Origin: Clostridia bacterium
Lineage (GTDB): Bacteria; Bacillota; Clostridia; TANB77; CAG-508
Direction of reading: 5' to 3'
Length of the DNA: 53,770 nucleotides
Assembly: GCA_022799315.1 (NCBI GenBank)
Contig: JAAWOE010000008.1
Location: forward strand, 1 to 53,770
A model generated the notes under the pieces. The model saw only the letters and a list, made by a program, of their open reading frames with translations. It did no database searches and was not told where the DNA came from. The position numbers and the translations under genes were made by a program. Shown here in pieces: positions 48,391 through 53,770 of this stretch; positions within the stretch are counted from its first letter, which is position 1; each line of letters starts with the position of its first letter.

Positions 48391-48419
48391 ATTATACAAA
48401 ACATAAAAAGAAAATACAA
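48391..48419 (-). promoter_or_regulatory. Promoter of the RluA-like gene, apparently leaderless
   Basis: TTGTAT, 17 bases, TATAAT on the minus strand, ending six bases before the start codon, so transcription would begin at or within a few bases of the ATG. Confidence 0.6.
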
Positions 48420-48548
48420 TATATTTATTATAAATGTAAAATTTGAAAAGATAGCATAAATATGTTAAAGTATAGGACAAGAAACTGTAAACCATATTTT
48501 GAAATTAGTATTTGCAATTTCAAAGACACTTGAAAGGAGGTAGCTAAG

Positions 48549-48650
48549 ATGAATTCGCTTAATGAAACAAAACATGAAGCGAGTGCTTTCAAGTACATGG
48601 GGTTATTTGAAGTGCTGGCTTTGTTTTGTGGGCGTTACATTTTTTCATAA
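48549..48650 (+). CDS. 33-residue small ORF
   Basis: MNSLNETKHEASAFKYMGL, then FEVLALFCGRYIFS, after a strong AAAGGAGGT site. Amphipathic, partly hydrophobic. Composition is closer to the GC-rich units than to its neighbours. It sits in the 390-base gap between rluA-like and pyrH, 3' of a hairpin (TTTGAAATTAGTATTTGC with its mate). Function not known. Confidence 0.45.
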   Translation: MNSLNETKHEASAFKYMGLFEVLALFCGRYIFS

Positions 48651-48773
48651 TAAAAATGTAAATCTTACAATATTAAAAAATTTAAGAAAATATTAAAAAA
48701 GTAGTGCAAAATGTTTAGTACATATGATAGAATATGAAAAGTAAAAAATATAGTAGGGAGAGTGTGTTTAAAA

Positions 48774-49481
48774 GTGGAGGACGTAAAATATAAAAGAGTC
48801 TTATTAAAATTAAGTGGAGAAGCATTAGCGGGAGACAAAAAAACAGGAATTGATGCAGATACAGTAGGCAATATTTGTGATCAAGTAAAAAAATTAACTG
48901 AAATAGGAGTGGAAGTTGCAATAGTTGTTGGTGGAGGAAACTTTTGGAGAGGAAAATATGGGCATCAAATGGAAAGAACAACTTCAGATTATATGGGAAT
49001 GCTTGCAACAACAATGAATGCATTAGCACTTCAAGATGCATTGGAAGCAAGAGAATTAAAAACAAGAGTTCAAACAGCAATTGAAATGAGACAAATTGCA
49101 GAACCATACATTCGTAGAAAAGCAGTTAAACATTTAGAAAGAGGAAGAGTTGTTATCTTTGCTTGTGGAACTGGTAACCCATATTTTTCAACAGATACTG
49201 GTGCGGCACTTCGTGCAGCAGAAATAAATGCTGAAGTTATTTTACTTGCGAAAACAATAGATGGTGTTTATTCTGCGGATCCAAAAGTAGATCCTACAGC
49301 TGTTAAATATGATGAAATTTCTTATACAGATATTTTAACAAAAGATTTAAAAGTAATGGATTCAACAGCAACAGCACTTTGCAGGGATAATCAAATACCA
49401 TTAATGGTATTTGGAATTGACAAACCTGAAAATATGATTAAAATCGTAAAAGGTGAACAAATAGGAACAATAGTAAAATAG
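48774..49481 (+). CDS. pyrH: UMP kinase
   Basis: 235 residues (239 from GTG 48762). Start uncertain: GTG 48774 or 48762, with TAGGGAG upstream. [60 protein letters not shown] in parts and [17 protein letters not shown] are PyrH hallmarks. It phosphorylates UMP to UDP. First gene of the pyrH-frr-uppS-cdsA-rseP operon. Confidence 0.95.
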   Translation: MEDVKYKRVLLKLSGEALAGDKKTGIDADTVGNICDQVKKLTEIGVEVAIVVGGGNFWRGKYGHQMERTTSDYMGMLATTMNALALQDALEARELKTRVQTAIEMRQIAEPYIRRKAVKHLERGRVVIFACGTGNPYFSTDTGAALRAAEINAEVILLAKTIDGVYSADPKVDPTAVKYDEISYTDILTKDLKVMDSTATALCRDNQIPLMVFGIDKPENMIKIVKGEQIGTIVK

Positions 49482-49545
49482 AAAAAGCGAAGAATTAAAA
49501 GTGAATAGTACAAAAACATTCGAATTTTGAAAGGAGAAAATAATT

Positions 49546-50094
49546 ATGGATTATAAATTTATAGAAGAAAAAATGGATAAAACAATAAGCGTTTTTAGTG
49601 AAAATCTATCAGAAGTAAGAGCAGGACGTGCAAACCCAGCAATACTTAATAAAGTTAAAATTGATTATTATGGTACACCAACACCAATTAATCAAGTTGC
49701 AGGGGTTTCTGTTCCAGAAGCAAGATTAATTGTTATTCAACCTTGGGATGCAAGTGTGTTAAAAGAAATAGAAAGAGCAATTTTAGCATCAGACATAGGA
49801 ATTAATCCAAATAATGATGGAAAAGTAATTCGTTTATCTTTCCCAGAATTAAATGAAGAAAGAAGAAAAGAATTAGTAAAAGAAATTAGAAAAACAGCTG
49901 AAGAAGCTCGTGTTGCTGTAAGAAGCATAAGAAGAGATGGGATTGATGAATTTAAGAAAAAACAAAAAGAATCTGAAATAACAGAAGATGATTTACATAC
50001 AGCAGAAGAACAAATTCAAAAAATTACAGATAAAAAGATAGAAGAAGTAGATTCTATTTTAGCTAACAAAGAAAAAGAAATAATGAGTATATAA
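49546..50094 (+). CDS. frr: Ribosome recycling factor
   Basis: 182 residues. EVRAGRANPAILNKVKIDYYG, PINQVAGVSVPEARLIVIQPWD, DIGINPNNDGKVIRLSFPEL and RRDGIDEFKKKQKE cover the family. It splits post-termination ribosomes with EF-G. AAAGGAG before ATG 49546. Confidence 0.97.
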   Translation: MDYKFIEEKMDKTISVFSENLSEVRAGRANPAILNKVKIDYYGTPTPINQVAGVSVPEARLIVIQPWDASVLKEIERAILASDIGINPNNDGKVIRLSFPELNEERRKELVKEIRKTAEEARVAVRSIRRDGIDEFKKKQKESEITEDDLHTAEEQIQKITDKKIEEVDSILANKEKEIMSI

Positions 50095-50117
50095 TAAGCA
50101 TCATAAAAGGAGAAAAG

Positions 50118-50837
50118 ATGATATTACAAGATATAGATGAAACGAGATTGCCTAAACATATTGCAATTATAATGGATGGAAATAGAACTTGGGCAAGAAA
50201 CAAAGGGCTAGATTCAAAACTTGGACACAAAGAAGGTGCTAAGACTTTAGAAAACATAGTTAGATATGCAAACAAAATAGGAATTAAATATCTTACTGTA
50301 TATGCATTTTCTACAGAAAATTGGAATAGAACTAAGGAAGAAGTAGGAGCATTAATGCTACTTCTTGGTACATACTTGGATGATTTTTCGAAAAGAGCAG
50401 ATACAGAAAATGTAAAAATAAGAATCCTAGGAGACATTTTGGCATTACCAAACAACTTACAAAACAGTATTAATAAAGCAATAGAAAGGACGAAAGATAA
50501 TACTGGGATAGTGTTTAATGTGGCATTTAATTATGGCGGGAGAGCAGAACTTGTTATGGCTACCAAAAAAATAGTAGAACAAGTGAAAAAAGGAAAAATT
50601 AAATTAGACGAAATTACAGAAGAAACAATAAGTAGCAATATATATACAGCGGGCCAACCAGATCCAGAATTACTAATTAGAACAAGTGGGCAAATTAGAA
50701 CAAGTGGATTTTTAGCATGGCAAACAATATATTCAGAGTTTGTTTTCTTAAATAAGAATTGGCCAGATTTTACTGAAGAAGATTTATTGTTAGCGATAAA
50801 AGAATATCAAGGAAGAACTATAAAAAAAGGAAAATAG
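50118..50837 (+). CDS. uppS: Undecaprenyl diphosphate synthase
   Basis: 239 residues. HIAIIMDGNRTWARNKG with the catalytic Asp, YLTVYAFSTENWNR, FNYGGRAEL and LLIRTSGQIRTSGFLAWQ. It makes the C55 lipid carrier for cell wall synthesis. AAAGGAG before ATG 50118. Confidence 0.95.
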   Translation: MILQDIDETRLPKHIAIIMDGNRTWARNKGLDSKLGHKEGAKTLENIVRYANKIGIKYLTVYAFSTENWNRTKEEVGALMLLLGTYLDDFSKRADTENVKIRILGDILALPNNLQNSINKAIERTKDNTGIVFNVAFNYGGRAELVMATKKIVEQVKKGKIKLDEITEETISSNIYTAGQPDPELLIRTSGQIRTSGFLAWQTIYSEFVFLNKNWPDFTEEDLLLAIKEYQGRTIKKGK

Positions 50838-50850
50838 AAAGGTAAGTTAT

Positions 50851-51655
50851 ATGGATATTAAAAGAATAACTTCTGCACTAATTGGGTTTCCAATAGTTGT
50901 AATATTATTAGTTTTTGGGAATAATTATATTGTAGACATTATATTTGCTATAGTTGCAGCAATGAGCCTACATGAATATTTTAATGCTTTCAAAGAAAAA
51001 GCAAAACCAGTTATATGGATGGGATATGTCGCTTCAGCTCTAATTGCGCTAATACATATAATTCCAGCAGAACATGCAATGACAGTTGTTAGTGTCTTAA
51101 TACCTTTATCAATTACAATATTGTTTTTACAAGTTATCCTGACAAACATGAAAACAAATGTAAAAGATATTGCTGTTACATTTTTTGGAATATGTTATAT
51201 CCCATTATTTATAATGTTTCTTCCATTAATAAATGGTATGGAAAAACGGAAAAATACTAATTTGGTATGTTTTTGTATGTGCATGGGGAACGGATGTATT
51301 TGCATATATAGTAGGTAGAACTATTGGAAAACATAAATTTAGTCAGGTTAGTCCTAACAAAAGTATAGAAGGTTGTATTGGTGGAATAATAGGAGCAGTT
51401 ATAATATCACTATTATTTACATATGTGTTAAATGTTTTCTTTATGTTGAAATTTTCTTATATACTTGTAATAGGTATAGCGATTTGTCTAAGCATAGTTG
51501 GACAAATTGGTGATTTTGCAGCATCTAGTATAAAACGATATGTAGGAATAAAAGACTTTAGCAATTTGATACCAGGCCATGGAGGTATGTTAGATAGAAT
51601 AGACAGTGTTATATTTATAGCACCATTTGCATATATGCTTTTAAAATTATTATAG
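50851..51655 (+). CDS. cdsA: Phosphatidate cytidylyltransferase, joined by a CGGA +1 shift
   Basis: About 268 codons, usual length for CdsA. Multi-span membrane enzyme making CDP-diacylglycerol from phosphatidate and CTP. The first frame (ITSALIGFPIVVILLVFGNN, FLPLINGMEKR) runs into a stop at 51316 after 155 codons. Skipping C at 51247 gives LPLINGMEKGKILIWYVFV and then AWGTDVFAYIVGRTIGKHKF, SPNKSIEG and the CDP-alcohol signature SSIKRYVGIKDFSNLIPGHGG, ending in DRIDS. All catalytic residues lie after the shift. GGTAAG before ATG; stop 51655 is 11 bases before rseP. Confidence 0.9.
51247..51250 (+). other. CGGA +1 frameshift site in cdsA
   Basis: The 0-frame reads GGT ATG GAA AAA CGG AAA AAT ACT. 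Skipping C gives AAA GGA AAA ATA CTA ATT TGG, rejoining the CdsA frame. cdsA is an essential gene with no second copy visible, so the shift should be efficient. Confidence 0.8.
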
Positions 51656-51666
51656 GAGGAACAAGC

Positions 51667-52932
51667 TTGATAAGTATTTTAATAACAGCCATAAAAGTGA
51701 TAATTCTATTAGGATTCCTAATATTTATACATGAAGGTGGACATTTTATAGTTGCGAAATTATGCAAAGTAAAAGTGAACGAATTTGCAATAGGGTTTGG
51801 ACCAACAATATGGAAAAAGCAAGGAAAAGAAACAAAATATGCTCTTAGATTAATTCCATTAGGCGGTTTTGTAAGTATGGAGGGAGAAGAAGAACGTTCA
51901 GAAAAAGAAGGTTCTTTTAGTAAAACTAGTATTCCTAAAAGAATTGCAATAGTGCTTGCTGGTGGAACGGTTAATATTATATTTGGATTGGTTGTATACT
52001 TCGTTTTAGTTTCAGCCATGGGAAACTATATATCTCAAAAGGTTGAAATTGTAGATTCAAAATATGGTGCATATACATCAGGAATACTGGAAAATGATGA
52101 AATAATAAAGATAAATGGAAAAAGAATTAGGAATAAAGCTGATATAGAAAACATATTAGAAAAAAGTAAAGAAGAAAATGTAATTGTTACAGTAAAAAGA
52201 AACAATGAATTAAAAGATATTTCAGTAAAACCTACTGCAATACCAAACAAAGATACAGGAATTTATTTATCTGGAAATAGTGATGAAATAACTACAAAAG
52301 TAATAGCGATAGAGCCAGAAAGTCCAGCACAAAAAAGTGGATTAGAAGCAAATGATATAATATTAAAAATAGATGGAAAAGATGCTGAAAATGATCCATA
52401 TAAAATTGCACAGTATATTAAAGAAAGCGAAAATGAAAATTGTATATTTACAATCAAACGAAAAGACGAAATGAAAGAAATATCTATTAAACCAAATGTT
52501 ATTTATACTTATGTTTTAGGAGTACAGTTTGCAAAAGCAGAAAACAATTTTGTAAATAATGTGTATTATGGTTTTTGGGATACAGTAGACTTTTCGTTTT
52601 CGATAATAGACAATATAAAAATGCTATTTACGGGTAAAGTTAATGCGAATCAATTAATGGGGCCTGTTGGAATATCTGGCGTGGTTGCGGGAACTAAAGG
52701 TATTAATGACTTCATATATATAATAGCACTAATTTCTTTATCACTCGGTGTTACAAACTTGCTTCCATTTCCGCCATTAGACGGAGGAAAAGTGGTAATA
52801 TATATAATAGAAGCAATTAGAAGAAAACCAATTAAAGAAAATACAGAAGCTATAATTCAAACAACTGGTTTCTTTATATTGATTGGATTATCAATATATG
52901 TAACATATAATGATATATTAAGAATATTATAG
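51667..52932 (+). CDS. rseP: Site-2 membrane metalloprotease RseP
   Basis: 421 residues. TTG start at 51667 after GGAGGAAC. The zinc motif HEGGH (FIHEGGHFIVAKL) is in the first helix, two PDZ-like domains follow (DEIIKINGKRIRNKADIE; NDIILKIDGKDAENDP), and the third zinc ligand is in NLLPFPPLDGGKV. Cleaves transmembrane anti-sigma factors or signal peptides. The usual dxr gene between cdsA and rseP is absent. Confidence 0.95.
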   Translation: MISILITAIKVIILLGFLIFIHEGGHFIVAKLCKVKVNEFAIGFGPTIWKKQGKETKYALRLIPLGGFVSMEGEEERSEKEGSFSKTSIPKRIAIVLAGGTVNIIFGLVVYFVLVSAMGNYISQKVEIVDSKYGAYTSGILENDEIIKINGKRIRNKADIENILEKSKEENVIVTVKRNNELKDISVKPTAIPNKDTGIYLSGNSDEITTKVIAIEPESPAQKSGLEANDIILKIDGKDAENDPYKIAQYIKESENENCIFTIKRKDEMKEISIKPNVIYTYVLGVQFAKAENNFVNNVYYGFWDTVDFSFSIIDNIKMLFTGKVNANQLMGPVGISGVVAGTKGINDFIYIIALISLSLGVTNLLPFPPLDGGKVVIYIIEAIRRKPIKENTEAIIQTTGFFILIGLSIYVTYNDILRIL

Positions 52933-52961
52933 AAGAGTGCAGTACTCTTCTATATTTTTTA
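52930..52961 (+). terminator. Terminator of the pyrH-rseP operon
   Basis: TAGAAGAGT pairs with ACTCTTCTA, then TATTTTTT. Confidence 0.85.
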
Positions 52962-53001
52962 AATAAAACATAAATTTTCTAAAATTACCACAAAAAAACT
53001 A

Positions 53002-53030
53002 TTGACTTAAGTGATTAAAAATGGTAAGAT
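53002..53030 (+). promoter_or_regulatory. rRNA promoter P1
   Basis: TTGACT (53002-53007), 17 bases, TAAGAT (53025-53030). Confidence 0.65.
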
Positions 53031-53222
53031 AAATATTACAGAAACGATTTACTTAAAGAAGACATATTTTAAGTATAAATTAGTAAAGTATAAACGTAAG
53101 AAATGTAGCAACTACTAGTTTTTTATTTTGCTCTTTTTGGACTTATAAATAAGAATGTAAAATAAGTTAAAAAGTGCAAAAATAAAATAAATAAAATTTT
53201 TTAAAAAATTTTAAAAAATGTA

Positions 53223-53251
53223 TTGACAAGTAAATCTAAATGTAGTAGAAT
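53223..53251 (+). promoter_or_regulatory. rRNA promoter P2 with A/T-rich upstream element
   Basis: TTGACA (53223-53228), 17 bases, TAGAAT (53246-53251), preceded by A and T tracts like an UP element. Tandem promoters are typical of rRNA operons. The 190-base leader between P2 and 16S holds hairpins such as GGTAGT/ACTACC that are probably processing sites. Confidence 0.75.
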
Positions 53252-53441
53252 ATAAAAGTTCCTGACAAGAGGAACAAAAAAGTACATTGAAAAGTAAACA
53301 ATAAATCCTTTGAAAAGACCAATAAGCGGTAGTTTTTCGTACTACCATAAAAAACGAGAAAGCAAAACTAAGCTAAGTTTAAACTAAGCTTGAAAAAAGA
53401 TTTATATAAAGTAGAGTAATCTACTGTAGTATAGATACCAA

Positions 53442-53770
53442 AAACAAGAGAGTTTGATCCTGGCTCAGGATAAACGCTGGCGGCGCACATAAGACATGCA
53501 AGTCGAACGGACTTAACCGAAATGTTTACATTTTGGAGCGGTTAGTGGCGGACTGGTGAGTAACACGTAAGCAACCTGCCTGTTAGAGGGGAATAACAGT
53601 GAGAAATCATTGCTAATACCGCATATGCCATAATCACCACATGGTGATAGTGGGAAAGGAGCAATCCGCTAATAGATGGGCTTGCGTCTGATTAGATAGT
53701 TGGTGGGGTAACGGCCTACCAAGTCGACGATCAGTAGCCGGACTGAGAGGTTGAACGGCCACATTGGGAC
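53442..53770 (+). rRNA. rrs: 16S ribosomal RNA, 5' part
   Basis: AGAGTTTGATCCTGGCTCAG at 53449-53468 is the universal 5' signature (E. coli position 8), and the sequence continues with CGCTGGCGGCG, CATGCAAGTCGAACGG, GGCGGACTGGTGAGTAACACG. It stops at the window edge after about 329 bases. The variable parts look clostridial but cannot place the genus by eye. Confidence 0.97.

Noticed and set aside
50670-50725. Duplicated AGAACAAGTGG in uppS
   Set aside because: The protein segment has normal length (RTSGxxRxSxFLxWQ); the repeat is a codon-level coincidence.

Overview
This is a low-GC (about 30 percent) Bacillota/Clostridia chromosome segment. AGGAGG-type ribosome binding sites, a clostridial reverse rubrerythrin, a Spo0A-like domain, a YvyF-like flagellar-operon protein, the pyrH-frr-uppS-cdsA-rseP order and the 5' end of a 16S rRNA gene all point to an uncultured, probably gut-associated, Clostridia lineage. 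The genus cannot be fixed from this window.

Layout. Positions 1 to about 12.0 kb hold an integrative mobilizable element: a large serine recombinase, a candidate oriT, MobC, a MobA-type relaxase, and cargo. The cargo is an ASCH-like/DUF5131 pair, a WYL regulator with two matching palindromic operators and its probable operon (two GyrI-like proteins, a photolyase-type radical SAM protein, a GNAT-YoaP protein), DUF3781, an alpha/beta hydrolase, a type I-like toxin-antitoxin locus and a type III (ToxIN-like) locus. From 12 to 33 kb, native genes (tyrS, reverse rubrerythrin, an ECF sigma/Spo0A-like fusion, a DUF1906 hydrolase, secA, rhuM-like, an Mg-type P-ATPase) alternate with six small, GC-richer, single-gene units, each with its own promoter and most with an intrinsic terminator. 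From 33 to 53 kb are housekeeping genes (dinB, folD, dprA, a class A PBP, cysS, ftsH, a LysM lysozyme, an acyl-CoA synthetase, rluA-like, pyrH, frr, uppS, cdsA, rseP) and a family of REP palindromes with their RAYT transposase. Tandem rRNA promoters and the start of 16S rRNA end the window.

Most striking observation. Four unrelated native-composition genes (serine recombinase, P-type ATPase, DUF1189 membrane protein and the essential cdsA) are each split by a +1 frameshift. In all four the 0-frame codon at the break is CGG followed by A, and skipping the C restores a GGA (Gly) codon and the conserved protein. By my reading by eye, these are the only in-frame CGG codons in roughly 14,700 codons of native genes. 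CGG occurs in frame without any shift only in the six GC-rich units (8 times in about 735 codons). This suggests that CGG is an unassigned or hungry codon at which ribosomes shift +1 with high efficiency, so that CGGA acts like a four-base glycine word.

Other points of interest are the ECF sigma-Spo0A fusion, a RAYT gene carrying REP palindromes inside its own reading frame, a ToxI repeat RNA with a covarying pseudoknot, an in-frame TGA at a tryptophan position of the DUF1906 hydrolase, two A-run frameshifts of the opposite sign, and a leaderless pseudouridine synthase gene.
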